The notes: generated from the sequence alone by a model not told the origin. DNA of 64,000 nucleotides from JBGQAS01 sp963699305 (GCA_963699305.1 OY969431.1:124001-188000), one strand, 5' to 3'. Positions 36,635 through 47,115 are shown, counted from the first letter of the stretch. Program-made: numbers and translations.

Positions 36635-37915
36635 TTAGCGCGTGGAGACTCCCAGCCGATGGACGTTGAATCCCGCTGTTGTCCATTTATCCGCATCCAA
36701 CCCGTAGACCGTATCGATGATGACTTTTCCATGGGTCAGTGTCTTTGTGTAAGCAGGGTCGAGGTTTTTAAATTGGGCGTGATTCACAAGCAAGAGGATG
36801 ACATCGCTGCCAGTGAGGGCTTCTTCGATTGTTCTTACTGTTATAAATTCTTTAAATGTGGCAGCAGGCTTGAAAGGTTCGAACGCTTGAACGGTCGCCC
36901 CTTTTTTCGCTAATAATTGTGCCACTTCCACCGCGGGGCTTTCACGCAGATCATCCACATCCGGCTTATAGGAAAGCCCAAGGACAGCAACCTTTTTACC
37001 TTTTAAGGTTCCCCCAAGAGCTTTGGCAGCCAATTCAACGACCACATGCGGCTGATGATCGTTCACTTCACGGGCGGTGTGGATGAGAGGGGTGATATCC
37101 GGGGCGGCTTCCACTAAAAACCATGGGTCTACGCTGATGCAGTGACCTCCTACTCCGGGCCCGGGATTGAGGATCTTCACCCGCGGGTGCTTGTTGGCTA
37201 GCTGGATGGCTTCCCAAATATCGATTCCAAACCGGTCGGCGAGACGCGCGAATTCATTGGCAGCCGCGATGTTTATATCGCGATATGTATTTTCCATGAG
37301 TTTGACCATCTCCGCTGTGGTGGCGGTGGTGGTGTAAATTTCACCTTTAACAAACATGCCATATAAGTCTTTACCGGCGATCGAAGAGGGTTCGTCGATA
37401 CCGCCAATAACGCGGGCATTTTCAATTAACTCACGCATGATCTGCCCCGGGAGGACCCGCTCCGGTGAATACGCTGCATAGAAATCCGTCCCCGCCTTTA
37501 ATCCGGAACGTTCCAGGATTGGCACCACCAGGTCGATTGTCGTACGCGGGGGGGAGGTGGATTCCAGGATGACGAGATTCCCCTTACGCAAATGCGGCAG
37601 GATGGATTCTGTTGCGGAGATCACAGCCCGCATATCGGCGCGCTTGTCGTTGTAAAAGGGCGTCGGCACAGCAATGATGAACGCATCGGCAGGCTCTGGC
37701 TGGTCACTGATCTGCAGATTGCCGGAAGATAGCGCTTCCTGAACGACTTCATCCAGACCGGGTTCAAAAATGTGAACGTGTTTATTTTTCAGGCTGTTGA
37801 CTATGTCCGGGTTAATATCCACACCCACCACCCGAACACCATGTGTGGCAAACATACTGGCGGTTGGAAGACCGATATATCCCAACCCGATGACGCAGAT
37901 CTTTTTAAATTTCAC
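36635..37915 (-). CDS. wecC: UDP-N-acetyl-D-mannosamine dehydrogenase
   Basis: 426 aa. The N-terminal NAD-binding motif is VIGLGYIGLPTASMFA. The catalytic Cys lies in GPGVGGHCISVDPWFL, and the C-terminal domain has LGLSYKPDVDDLRESPA. Adjacency to wecB favours UDP-ManNAc as substrate, producing UDP-ManNAcA; a UDP-glucose dehydrogenase role is less likely. First gene of the wecC-wecB-glycosyltransferase operon. Confidence 0.92.
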   Translation of the reverse strand: MKFKKICVIGLGYIGLPTASMFATHGVRVVGVDINPDIVNSLKNKHVHIFEPGLDEVVQEALSSGNLQISDQPEPADAFIIAVPTPFYNDKRADMRAVISATESILPHLRKGNLVILESTSPPRTTIDLVVPILERSGLKAGTDFYAAYSPERVLPGQIMRELIENARVIGGIDEPSSIAGKDLYGMFVKGEIYTTTATTAEMVKLMENTYRDINIAAANEFARLADRFGIDIWEAIQLANKHPRVKILNPGPGVGGHCISVDPWFLVEAAPDITPLIHTAREVNDHQPHVVVELAAKALGGTLKGKKVAVLGLSYKPDVDDLRESPAVEVAQLLAKKGATVQAFEPFKPAATFKEFITVRTIEEALTGSDVILLLVNHAQFKNLDPAYTKTLTHGKVIIDTVYGLDADKWTTAGFNVHRLGVSTR

Positions 37916-37998
37916 GCGGATACCTCGGAGTAAAATTGAACTTTCGAATTATCCCATAACTGCCACGGCTTGCGAAGGTGTCGGAAAGACTGTATTAC

Positions 37999-38027
37999 TT
38001 GCCCCGCTGTTCGGGGCGTGATAAACT
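37999..38027 (+). promoter_or_regulatory. Promoter of the receiver-like gene, predicted leaderless
   Basis: TTGCCC (37999-38004), 17 nt, TAAACT (38022-38027), then 6 nt to ATG 38034. A GCCCCG/CGGGGC inverted repeat lies within the spacer and could block or bind RNA polymerase. Confidence 0.55.
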
Positions 38028-38033
38028 CAAGCT

Positions 38034-39011
38034 ATGTCCATTAATATATTGGTGGCTTCGGCGCATCCCGCATTCGGGGAATTATTACGCCTGAGCCTTG
38101 AAAAAGGCGGGAATTATCACGTAAAACTGGTGCGCAGCGGTACGGAAGTATTGACCACGGTCAACCGCGAGAAATTTGAGCTTTCCATCTTAGATGCAGA
38201 TATCAGGGATCAACCTTTTATTTCCCTCGTTCAGAATTTGAGGGTGCAGTTTCCATCCATGCGCATGCTCATCATCCCCCCGGAAGAAGATACGGACGGC
38301 AGACAATTATTCGACCTGGGCGCCGATGGGTATATGCAAAAACCTTTTTATCTGCCGGATCTTTTACAGATGGTGAACCGCCTGGTCCAATTTCCAGTCG
38401 CCCGACCACCACAAATGGCTGACACTCGCATCGAGGATTTGGACATTAGTTCACAAATAGCTCCTGCCTGGATCCAGGATCCCATTATAGTCAGCCAGAA
38501 CCTTGAACGTTCCCTTTCATCCACCGGTGCAGACGCTGCCTTGATATTGAAAGACACGGAAATCTGGGCACAATCCGGTCATTTGGAGATCTCTGCGGTG
38601 AACGAACTGGTGGGTCTGTTGGGTAATTCGCAGCGTCGTTCAACGCATATGCATACCATGCGCTATTTTCGCCTTCCATCCCTGGGGAAAGATGTCTTGT
38701 ACTACTCCATCAACCTGGTGGATACTTTCTCTCTTGGACTTGTATTCAATGCCGATGTTGCCCTGCGGGAAGTCCGCAATCAGATCATCTCGGTTGCAAA
38801 CGCTCTCAGCAGCCAAAGTTTCCCGGAACCGTTGCGGGCAAAGATTATCGAAGAAAAACAGGAACCTGTTCCGAGGAAAGCAAAAGCTCATCCAGCTTCG
38901 CATGTTCCTCCTTTTCCCGATGGAATTGCCGGTGTGGATGGTGCTTCCGCATCTCCAGATGGAAAAATTGCAAGCCGGAAGACTGCCCCCCTACGAACGC
39001 AGGAAAAATAA
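38034..39011 (+). CDS. Degenerate receiver-domain protein with a second regulatory domain
   Basis: 325 aa. Residues 1-120 follow the CheY fold: the phospho-acceptor strand is SILDADI (Asp54 or Asp56) and the conserved Lys is in YMQKPF. The first-strand acidic pair is lost (ILVASAH), so phosphorylation is doubtful. Residues ~150-280 (SLSSTGADAALILKDTEI, LVFNADVALREVR) resemble a Roadblock/LC7-like alpha-beta domain. No DNA-binding domain is seen. polA starts 42 nt downstream; promoter and spacing suggest co-transcription. Confidence 0.6.
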   Translation: MSINILVASAHPAFGELLRLSLEKGGNYHVKLVRSGTEVLTTVNREKFELSILDADIRDQPFISLVQNLRVQFPSMRMLIIPPEEDTDGRQLFDLGADGYMQKPFYLPDLLQMVNRLVQFPVARPPQMADTRIEDLDISSQIAPAWIQDPIIVSQNLERSLSSTGADAALILKDTEIWAQSGHLEISAVNELVGLLGNSQRRSTHMHTMRYFRLPSLGKDVLYYSINLVDTFSLGLVFNADVALREVRNQIISVANALSSQSFPEPLRAKIIEEKQEPVPRKAKAHPASHVPPFPDGIAGVDGASASPDGKIASRKTAPLRTQEK

Positions 39012-39053
39012 TTGGGATCCTGATATCGTAACTGAGGATTGGAAAAGAACCTG

Positions 39054-41836
39054 ATGCCACCCACCATTTATCTCATCGATGGACATGCACTTGCCTACCG
39101 TACCTATTTTGCTTTATCCACGACGGGTGGGCGATTTACCACTAGCCGTGGGGAGCCAACCGCCGGGATCTATGGATTCGCCAATATTTTATTGCGGTTG
39201 TTGGAAGTGGATAAACCTGAATATCTTGCGGTCGCGTTTGATACCGGAAAGACATTCCGGAATGAATTATTCCCTCAATACAAGGCGACCCGGGCAAAGA
39301 TGCCTGACGATTTGCGCCCGCAGATAGAACGCATCCGGCAGATGGTGGATGACTTTGATCTGCTTCGATTGGAAAAGGAAGGCGCTGAAGCTGATGATGT
39401 CCTCGGAACCATCGCACATAAAGCAGTCGCAGAAGGGCTGGGGGTCAAGATCATCACCGGGGATAAGGACCTGCTGCAGCTGGTTTCAGACCGTATCACG
39501 GTCAGTCTGCCCGGTGGAAAAACCACGGATGCCCGTGAATACCGCGCCAGCGATGTGAAGGAATTGCTGGGCGTCACACCCGAACAGGTGGTCGATTACA
39601 AGGCACTTGTGGGCGACCATTCGGATAACATCCCGGGAGTGCCGGGCGTGGGTGAAAAGACGGCTGTGTCCCTCCTTTCGCAGTATCAAACCCTGGATGA
39701 AATATATAAACACCTGGACGAACTTTCCCCGAGGGTTAAACAAAACTGGAAGAGGGCAAGGAATCAGCGTATCTCAGCCAGGACCTTGCACGCATCCGCA
39801 CCAACATCGAAGTCGGGTTGGATTTGGAGAAAGCAAATACAAAGGTGCTCAACCTGGCAGCAGTTGAGGAATTGTTCCGTGAGTTGGAATTCCGTTCTCT
39901 CATCCCGCGCTTGCACAATTTACGAACCGTACACGGTGAAGGGCAACAAATGACGTTGTTTGCTGCTGAAGCCCGGCATATTGGAGTTGATGAGACGCAT
40001 AAGATGAATGTGCACGTTGTGGATGACCCGGAAAAACTGGCTAACCTCCGGAAAACGCTCGAAAATGCGGAAATGATCGCATTGGATACCGAAACGACTT
40101 CTACAAATGCCATGCAGGCGGATTTGGTCGGGATATCATTAGCTGTCCGGGAGGGTGAAGGTTATTACATTCCCGTTGGTCATGTCACTGGAGAAAAACA
40201 ATTACCGTTGTCAATCGTAATTGAGCATTTGTCACCCGCTCTACAGGATCCGAAAAAAGCAAAGATTGGTCACAACTTGAAATTTGATGTCATCGCATTG
40301 GAGAAAGCTGGGTTGTCTGTTTCTCCGCTCAGTTTTGACACGATGATAGCGGAATGGGTGCTGCGACCGGAATCCCATAATCTTGGGTTGAAGGATATAG
40401 CTGAACAATACCTGCATATCCAGATGACGCATATCGAGGAATTGATCGGAAAGGGCAAAACACAAATAACGATGGCACAAGTCCCGGTTTCTCAGGCTGC
40501 ACCTTATGCAGCTGCCGATGCCGAGGTTACGATGCGATTACGAAATTTCCTCGTGGGACAGTTGAGCGAAGCACAAACCGCATATGTGTTTAATGAAATC
40601 GAAATGCCTTTGATCCCGGTTTTAGTTGAAATGGAAATGAGTGGTATTGCGTTAGATGTCCCGTTCTTGAAGAAAATGTCATCCGAACTGGCGATTCGCA
40701 CAAAAAAAATCGAAGAAGATGTATACAGGGCTGTCGGCTACCCGTTCAACCTGAATTCGACCCAACAGCTTTCTAAAGTTCTTTTCGATTCTCTTAAATT
40801 ACAACCTCCGGATCGCAATAAGAAAACCGCCAGCGGTCACTATTCCACTTCTGCGGAAGTGTTGGAGGAATTGCGCGGGAAACACATGGTCGTGGACTGC
40901 CTGTTGGAATACCGCGAATTGACCAAGTTGCGATCGACCTACCTGGATGCACTTCCGATGAGCCTTAATCCTGGTACACACCGTGTCCATACATCCTTCA
41001 ATCAGACCGGATCGGTGACCGGAAGGTTGGCATCATCGGATCCGAACTTGCAGAATATTCCCATCCGGACCGAACTGGGCGCACAGGTGCGACAGGCATT
41101 TGTGGCATCGCCGGGTATGTTGTTGCTTTCGGTGGATTATTCTCAAATTGAACTGCGCATCGTGGCGCATATGTCGAGCGACCAGGCCATGCTCTCGGCG
41201 TTCCGCGCCGGACATGATATTCACGCTGCAACTGCAGCCGCGATTAATAATATTGCACTGAATGAAGTTTCCAAAGAGCAGCGCCGGCATGCCAAAGCGA
41301 TCAATTTCGGGTTGATCTATGGCATGAGTGCTTTTGGTCTCACACGCACAACCGACCTGACCCTCGGAGAAGCAGAAAATTTCGTAAAGGAATATTTCCG
41401 CGATTTTCCCGGTGTGAAAAGTTATCTGGATGGCATCCGCCGGAAAGCAGCCCAGGTCGGTTATGTGGAAACGCTGCTCGGGCGCAGGCGATATTTCCCC
41501 AACCTAAAAAGTGGTTCCAATCCGCAGTTGCGTGCCAGGGAGGAAAGGGAGGCGATTAACGCCCCCATACAGGGTACGGCTGCAGATATATTAAAATTAG
41601 CCATGATCCGTTTGCTTCCTGCGTTGAAACACGCCAAACTGCAATCGATAGTACTATTGCAGGTGCACGACGAGTTGGTGCTGGAGTGCTGTCCCGAAGA
41701 GCTTGTCGAGACAGCACGGATCGTGAGAGATGTAATGGAAAACGCTTACCCTCTCAGCATCCCGCTTACGACGGAAGCGCGTTGGGGAAGCGATTGGGGA
41801 CGATTGAAACCAATTTCGGAGTATCAACAAGGGTAA
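39054..41836 (+). CDS. polA: DNA polymerase I, with one frameshift
   Basis: 927 aa after correction. The N-terminal 5'-3' exonuclease has ITGDKDLLQLV, DYKALVGDHSDNIPGV and GEKTA. The 3'-5' exonuclease retains LDTETTS, GHNLKFD and AAADAEVT, so proofreading is probably active. Polymerase motifs A (DYSQIELRIVAH), B (RRHAKAINFGLIYG) and C (QVHDELVLE) are intact. Loss of one A from the run at 39742-39745 splits the gene between RVKQ and KLEEGKESAYLSQDLARIRTN. The break lies in the exonuclease linker; error is likely. Confidence 0.94.
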
Positions 41837-41840
41837 ACCT

Positions 41841-44156
41841 ATGCCATGGAATCAACAAGTTTTCGATAAAGCGTTGGACAAAGGACATTCCGCAGCCTGG
41901 GATCAAAACTGGGACGAGGCGATCAAATGCTACAAGGAAGCACTGCGCGAGTTTCCGGATAGTGCGGTTGCATTGACCAGTCTTGGATTGGTGTTGATGG
42001 AAACGCAGGATTATGAAGGAGCCATTAAATCTTACGAGCACGCTACTAAGCTCAATCCGAAAGATCCCGTGGTGCTGGCAAGTCTGGCTCGGTTGAATGA
42101 GCGTCTCGGCAGATTGGATGATGCCGTTTCAAATTACCTGAAAGCTGCGGAATTGTACGACGAAGCCAAGCTGCATGACAAGTCCATGGAAAGCCTTATT
42201 TCAGTCGCCAGGATCAAACCGGAAAATATCGAAGCCCGCGAGCATCTGGCCAGGGTGTATGAAAAACGCAAGTGGAAAGTGGAGGCAATGGATGAGTATC
42301 TTTCTGTTGCCAGCCTGGTACAGAAATCCGGTGATTATGACCGGGCAATAAAAATCGTTGAACATGCTCTCGGGATCGATCCTGACAATCCTGAAGGACA
42401 ACAAGCGCTTCAGTTGTTGAAAACCGGACAGCCTCTACCACCAGCTTCCCGTCCGCGCGGTGGAACTGCAACCATCAGCATGGCTCGAGTCCAGGAAAAG
42501 CATAAAAAAGATGACAAGGAAAAGACATCCAAAGATCCGATAACAGAGGCTCAGCAAAAGGCGATGGTGAAACTCGCCGGTATCCTTTTTGAAAAAGAAG
42601 AAGACCCTCAAATCTCCGGGCAAGTCAGCCGTCGTGGAATATCCGCCCTGACCCGGGGAACGGGTGGCCTATCCACGGATCATTCCGGAAAATCCCGCAT
42701 GCGACTCCATCTGAGCCGGGCTATCGACCTGCAGACCCAGGGACAGGATGATAAAGCTGCCGAGGAGTTGGAAAGGGCAGCGGAAATTGGCTTGGGGAAC
42801 CCGGAAGCATATTTTAATCTTGGATACCTCTTTCAAGGACTGGACCCACAAAAAGCCATCAAATACTTGATGCTTGCCGTCCGCCATCCGGATTATGCCC
42901 TAGGCTCCTATTTGCTCCTGGCGAAATTGGAGTTGAATGCCGGCCAATTGCCGGATGCCGCAACCTATTTTCTGCGAGCATTGGCATTAGCGGATTGCGC
43001 CACAGTAACGCCGGAACAGGCTGCAATATTAAATCAATTATATGAACCAATCATTGAATCACAATCGCATGAGACGGACCAAACCAAATTAAAATCATTA
43101 TGCGATGCCATAGCCAGCCAGCTACTGAGAAAAGATTGGCAGCAATATCTAGTCGCTGCACGGCAGCAGCTTTCCGGTGGAGAGGATTCTCAGGACCCCC
43201 TTCCTCTGGCTGGAATGCTTCTGGAAACGAAAGGCAGCCGGGTGGTGGAAGCACTAGCGGATATGCGCAGGCTGGAAAAGGGTGGATTTTACCGTTCAGC
43301 AATGGAAATTGCATACAATACCATCCCGTTTGCCCCCACATACCTGCCTCTTCAGGTAAAAATGGGTGAGGTCTTGATCAGCCAGGGACACATCAACGAC
43401 GCCGTTGAAAAATTCATCCTGACGGCAGAGTCATATAACTTGCGAGGTGAAACTCCTCAGGCCATTGGTTTGCTCAACCGTGTAGCAGAAATGGCTCCCA
43501 TGGACCTTTCCATACGCAGCAAATTGATTGAACTCCTCGTGGCACAGGAACGGGTGGAGGAGGCTTTATCGCAGTATCTCGAACTGGCAGATGTTTATTA
43601 CAAGCTAGCGGAATTGGATATGGCGCGCCAGACATACATGGCAGGACTTAAATTGGCACAGGAGCATAAGGTAGCCAGGCAGTGGGCTATCCAAATGATC
43701 ACAAAGATTGCTGATATTGATATCCAGCGCCTGGATTGGCGTAATGCCATCCGGATGTACGAACAACTGCGCACCCTCCAACCGGAGGAACCAACGGCAC
43801 GAGCGAAACTCATCGATCTGAACATTCGCCTCGGACAGCCTGCAGTGGCACTATCTGAATTGGATGGGTTTGTATCTTATTTGCGCAATACCAATCAAAC
43901 CAAAGTGGCTATCACCTTTATTACGGATATGATCAAAGAACATCCGGAATTGATCGAACTTCAACGCCGGTTTGCAGACCTCCTCATCAAGGAAAACAAG
44001 AAAGTCCAGGCAGTGCAGGCACTGGACGGCATATTAAAGACTTACCTGAATATTGGGAATAAACAGGGCGCGCTGGAAATCCTGAACCAGATCATGAGCC
44101 TGAACCCACCAAATCTGAAAGAATATCAGGATATGGTTGGAAAACTGAATACATAA
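41841..44156 (+). CDS. Large TPR-repeat protein
   Basis: 771 aa with many tetratricopeptide repeats in two blocks. The first is residues ~15-195 (AVALTSLGLVLMETQDYEGAIKSYEHAT and on). A charged Lys-rich linker at about 200-260 separates it from the second block to the end. There is no signal peptide or catalytic domain, so it is probably a cytosolic scaffold. The start is 4 nt after the polA stop, and a GNRA-loop terminator follows. Partner unknown. Confidence 0.85.
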   Translation: MPWNQQVFDKALDKGHSAAWDQNWDEAIKCYKEALREFPDSAVALTSLGLVLMETQDYEGAIKSYEHATKLNPKDPVVLASLARLNERLGRLDDAVSNYLKAAELYDEAKLHDKSMESLISVARIKPENIEAREHLARVYEKRKWKVEAMDEYLSVASLVQKSGDYDRAIKIVEHALGIDPDNPEGQQALQLLKTGQPLPPASRPRGGTATISMARVQEKHKKDDKEKTSKDPITEAQQKAMVKLAGILFEKEEDPQISGQVSRRGISALTRGTGGLSTDHSGKSRMRLHLSRAIDLQTQGQDDKAAEELERAAEIGLGNPEAYFNLGYLFQGLDPQKAIKYLMLAVRHPDYALGSYLLLAKLELNAGQLPDAATYFLRALALADCATVTPEQAAILNQLYEPIIESQSHETDQTKLKSLCDAIASQLLRKDWQQYLVAARQQLSGGEDSQDPLPLAGMLLETKGSRVVEALADMRRLEKGGFYRSAMEIAYNTIPFAPTYLPLQVKMGEVLISQGHINDAVEKFILTAESYNLRGETPQAIGLLNRVAEMAPMDLSIRSKLIELLVAQERVEEALSQYLELADVYYKLAELDMARQTYMAGLKLAQEHKVARQWAIQMITKIADIDIQRLDWRNAIRMYEQLRTLQPEEPTARAKLIDLNIRLGQPAVALSELDGFVSYLRNTNQTKVAITFITDMIKEHPELIELQRRFADLLIKENKKVQAVQALDGILKTYLNIGNKQGALEILNQIMSLNPPNLKEYQDMVGKLNT

Positions 44157-44990
44157 TTACGGGCGAAAGCCCGTTTTTATTTTTTCTGACTTCACCGGGG
44201 TAGGTTTTCCCATGAAAAGGAAAACCATTGGTAGAACAAACAAGAGATAGGCGATGGTTCGGGTCAGGGTAGGTGAACTGGAATAACCCACTAATGTTGA
44301 AAATAATCCGCCAATAGGGGATTGATCATTGAAAATGTGGCTGATGTTATACAACGGATTGATGACTCCCGGGATCCAACCCAGTTCGTTGAATTCCGTC
44401 ACCGCCTGCGCCACCATGCCTGCTGCAAACAAAATGAGAAGCAAGTTAGTGATTTGAAAGAAACGTCCTAGCGACAGCCGGTTGGATGAACGATACCACA
44501 CCCATCCCAATAGGACAGCGGACAGGATGCCAATAAACGTGCCAGCGATTTGATTAACTGAACTTATTCCAAAACCAGTGGCCAGAAGCAGCAATGCCAA
44601 TTCCAACCCTTCTCGGGCGACGGAAAAGAACGTGATGGAAAAAATTACGGCTGCCTGATTTTTCCCATCCGGTTTCATGCGTGCTTCGAGGTTCTTTTGA
44701 AACGTGACCGATTGCCTGTTCACCCATAAGATCATCCACATCAACATTCCCGCTGCGACAAGCAAGCTGAAACCCTCGAATATTTTCTCAGCGTTGCCTT
44801 CCAATTCCAATCCAACGAGGCGCAAAAGAAGTGCTATGCCTGCACTGATGATGACTGCGGCAATGACACCCAGCCAAAGCGGTTTACGGAGTCCCTTTTG
44901 GTCAAATTTTTGTATAATGCCGTACAGAATCCCCACAATAAGCGCAGCTTCCAGTCCCTCGCGTAATGCCACCAATATGGTTGAGACCAT
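44157..44990 (-). CDS. FTR1-family high-affinity iron permease
   Basis: 277 aa with seven membrane helices. Two REGLE motifs (residues 10-14 and again near 125) are the hallmark of FTR1/EfeU iron permeases. ATG 44990 has GAGGTGATC upstream. No EfeO or EfeB partner lies nearby. A TTATCA-N6-TGATAA palindrome stands 34-51 nt upstream of the start, which suggests metal-responsive repression (inference). Confidence 0.9.
   Translation of the reverse strand: MVSTILVALREGLEAALIVGILYGIIQKFDQKGLRKPLWLGVIAAVIISAGIALLLRLVGLELEGNAEKIFEGFSLLVAAGMLMWMILWVNRQSVTFQKNLEARMKPDGKNQAAVIFSITFFSVAREGLELALLLLATGFGISSVNQIAGTFIGILSAVLLGWVWYRSSNRLSLGRFFQITNLLLILFAAGMVAQAVTEFNELGWIPGVINPLYNISHIFNDQSPIGGLFSTLVGYSSSPTLTRTIAYLLFVLPMVFLFMGKPTPVKSEKIKTGFRP
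44159..44178. terminator. Terminator between converging genes
   Basis: ACGGGC-GAAA-GCCCGT stem-loop with a T tract. Confidence 0.85.
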
Positions 44991-45023
44991 GATCACCTCT
45001 TGATATTCTTATTCAGATATAGT

Positions 45024-45041
45024 TTATCATAATAGTGATAA
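45024..45041. promoter_or_regulatory. Candidate metal-regulator operator
   Basis: Perfect inverted repeat TTATCA-TAATAG-TGATAA in a very A/T-rich stretch upstream of the iron permease. It resembles the half-sites of Fur boxes (GATAAT-like) without being a full match. Confidence 0.5.
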
Positions 45042-45089
45042 TAATCAATGCTGTGGTGTAAGTTTTATATATGAATGGAAGCAGCCAGG

Positions 45090-46427
45090 TTATTTACACG
45101 TGCGTCCGGATGCTGCCGGTGTGTTACGGAAGGAGGGAGCTAGGATGGCATAGATGGAGCAGCGCTGAACGTCCAGCATGCGGCTGCGGATGCGCGCGTC
45201 GATTTCATCCAGCGAAGAGGATGTGGTGATCACAGTCGGCAGGCGGGCTTCATAGCGGAAATTGAGCAGTTGGAATAATTTCTCCTTTGCCCACGGAGTG
45301 GCACTTTGTGTACCCAAATCATCGAGGATCAATAAACGGGCATTGCGAACCTGTTCAAAGAGATGATCATACGAAACAGCGCTGTTTGGGTTGAACGTGG
45401 CACGCAAGTGATCGAGCAGATCGGGAACGACGATGAAAATTGGTTCTTCACCCACTGCTGCACGGTAGTTGCCGATTGCTGCAGCCAAATGGGTTTTTCC
45501 GGAACCATATGTCCCGGAAAGCACCAACCATCCGTGGGGTTGTTCAGCAAATTGCTGGCTGGCTTTGAATGCTTTTTCCAGGCTGCGTTGTTCCTCCATC
45601 GATAGTTTTTCATTTTCCCGTAAACTAAAGTTGCCAAAACTGTGTTCACCGACCAGGGCAAGCGTGGAAATAGCTGACTGGGCGGAGTCCCGCACAGGTG
45701 AGCGATAATCCGGGGCAATGATGCGCACGGTCGTGACAAGGTCCGGATCCAGCAAGCGCGAGCGGATCCGTCCATCCAGTTCTGCAAGATCGAGGTTGGT
45801 TGTGATCACCATCGGCAACCGATGCATATAACGGTGATTGATGACTTGGTACAACTTTTCCTGTGCCCAGGGGGTGGCATTTTGCGTCCCCAGGTCATCC
45901 AGGATCAACAAGTGGATATTGCGGATTTCATCGAAGCGTTCTTCAAAAGTGGTATCGGGATTGTCATAGGAGAACCGCAACCAATCCAGCAGATCCGGTA
46001 CCGTCAGGAAAATGGTGGGTATTCCCAGACTGACGACAAAATTTGCCACGGCTGCCGCAAGGTGCGTTTTTCCACAACCATAATTGCCCATCAACAGCAA
46101 CCAACCCTTGAGATTTTGTGAATATAAATGTCCCTGGTTGTAAGCAAACTCCAACGAGCGAGTTTGCTGTTCTGCCAGACCGGTGCGTCCCTGTGTCCGG
46201 AAATTTTCAAATGTCATATCCTTGAAAGCCGTCAGGTTGCTGATCTCGAAAAGACGATGGCTGGCAGCTTGTGCGATCTGTTCTTCCTTGCACGAACACG
46301 GCTGCAATTTGCCGAAATTGGGATCGGTGACCGGCAGATCAAGACGGATGAAACCCACCCCGCCGCAAATGGGGCAGACGCCATCGATCTTCTTTCGTTT
46401 CTGTTTAGTGTTTGATGATGTCGCCAT
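45090..46427 (-). CDS. Helicase-loader-like protein with two tandem DnaC/IstB-type AAA+ domains
   Basis: 445 aa from ATG 46427; an in-frame start at 46484 is possible. A zinc cluster CPIC (18-21) and CSC (44-46) precedes AAA+ domain 1, with Walker A GNYGCGKT (114-121), LILDDLGTQ and RIRSRLLD. Domain 2 repeats the plan: GTYGSGKT (305-312), LILDDLGTQ and RIRSRMLD. The copies align closely, e.g. TPWAQEKLYQVINHRY versus TPWAKEKLFQLLNFRY, so they arose by internal duplication. Normal DnaC/DnaI loaders carry one domain. It lies downstream of dnaB and a DnaD-like gene, so loading of DnaB is the obvious role (inference). Confidence 0.85.
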   Translation of the reverse strand: MATSSNTKQKRKKIDGVCPICGGVGFIRLDLPVTDPNFGKLQPCSCKEEQIAQAASHRLFEISNLTAFKDMTFENFRTQGRTGLAEQQTRSLEFAYNQGHLYSQNLKGWLLLMGNYGCGKTHLAAAVANFVVSLGIPTIFLTVPDLLDWLRFSYDNPDTTFEERFDEIRNIHLLILDDLGTQNATPWAQEKLYQVINHRYMHRLPMVITTNLDLAELDGRIRSRLLDPDLVTTVRIIAPDYRSPVRDSAQSAISTLALVGEHSFGNFSLRENEKLSMEEQRSLEKAFKASQQFAEQPHGWLVLSGTYGSGKTHLAAAIGNYRAAVGEEPIFIVVPDLLDHLRATFNPNSAVSYDHLFEQVRNARLLILDDLGTQSATPWAKEKLFQLLNFRYEARLPTVITTSSSLDEIDARIRSRMLDVQRCSIYAILAPSFRNTPAASGRTCK

Positions 46428-47106
46428 ATTCTCCCTGGATGTATTTCCCTCGATCCTGTTGGCGATCTCTTTTATCTGCTTCATTGCGACCTTTCTCTTT
46501 CCATGACTTCAAAATACTTTCCACATACTTCCAGCGCCGGACATTATTCTGTACAGCAATGCGGATGGCTTCTTCCAGCCAATCTGCGGGATACAGTTGT
46601 TCTGCATCTTTCAGGTCTTCGGCGATCATCGGTGTCAGTGGTCCGATATTTTGCTCATACAGTTGAAAAACCGAGGGACGTTGCATATCCAATGTAATTT
46701 CCATTTGACCTTTCACATTCGGATTCCAGCTCCCTTTTTCAATTGCCTGCACGGCTGCTTTGCCTTTGTCATTGTTAATGAAGAAGACTCCCTCATCAAT
46801 TTTCTTTTCGACAGGGTAAGCAACCAACAGCGTATGACGCTTAATGCAGGATTCAAGTGATTCCTTGAGGATTCTTTTTGCTTCGGTGGAATTTTTCGCC
46901 AATCCGGTTATGAATTTTTTATCATCTAAAAATTGCTGATGGGTGATAAAAGGCGGGTCATGCTCGATTTTTCCCAGGTACCAAAAAGCGTACAGCAAGA
47001 CTTTGAGCTCACCGGGTGAATCGATTTCCGTCAACAGTTCGTTGAAAAAGATCTCCGGGATGGTGCTCGAATGGTTTGTGTCAGACGGGAAACCTTTAAA
47101 AGTCAT
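46405..47106 (-). CDS. DnaD-domain replication protein
   Basis: 233 aa. The C-terminal half contains YEQNIGPLTPMIAEDLKDAE and WLEEAIRIAVQNNVRRWKYVESIL, the DnaD-like (DnaB_2) domain that ends in the YxxxI motif. The N-terminal half resembles a winged helix. In Bacillus, DnaD works with DnaB and DnaI in primosome assembly. It overlaps the start of the double-AAA+ loader and lies 9 nt from dnaB. Confidence 0.85.
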   Translation of the reverse strand: MTFKGFPSDTNHSSTIPEIFFNELLTEIDSPGELKVLLYAFWYLGKIEHDPPFITHQQFLDDKKFITGLAKNSTEAKRILKESLESCIKRHTLLVAYPVEKKIDEGVFFINNDKGKAAVQAIEKGSWNPNVKGQMEITLDMQRPSVFQLYEQNIGPLTPMIAEDLKDAEQLYPADWLEEAIRIAVQNNVRRWKYVESILKSWKEKGRNEADKRDRQQDRGKYIQGEYGDIIKH

Positions 47107-47115
47107 GCAATATCC

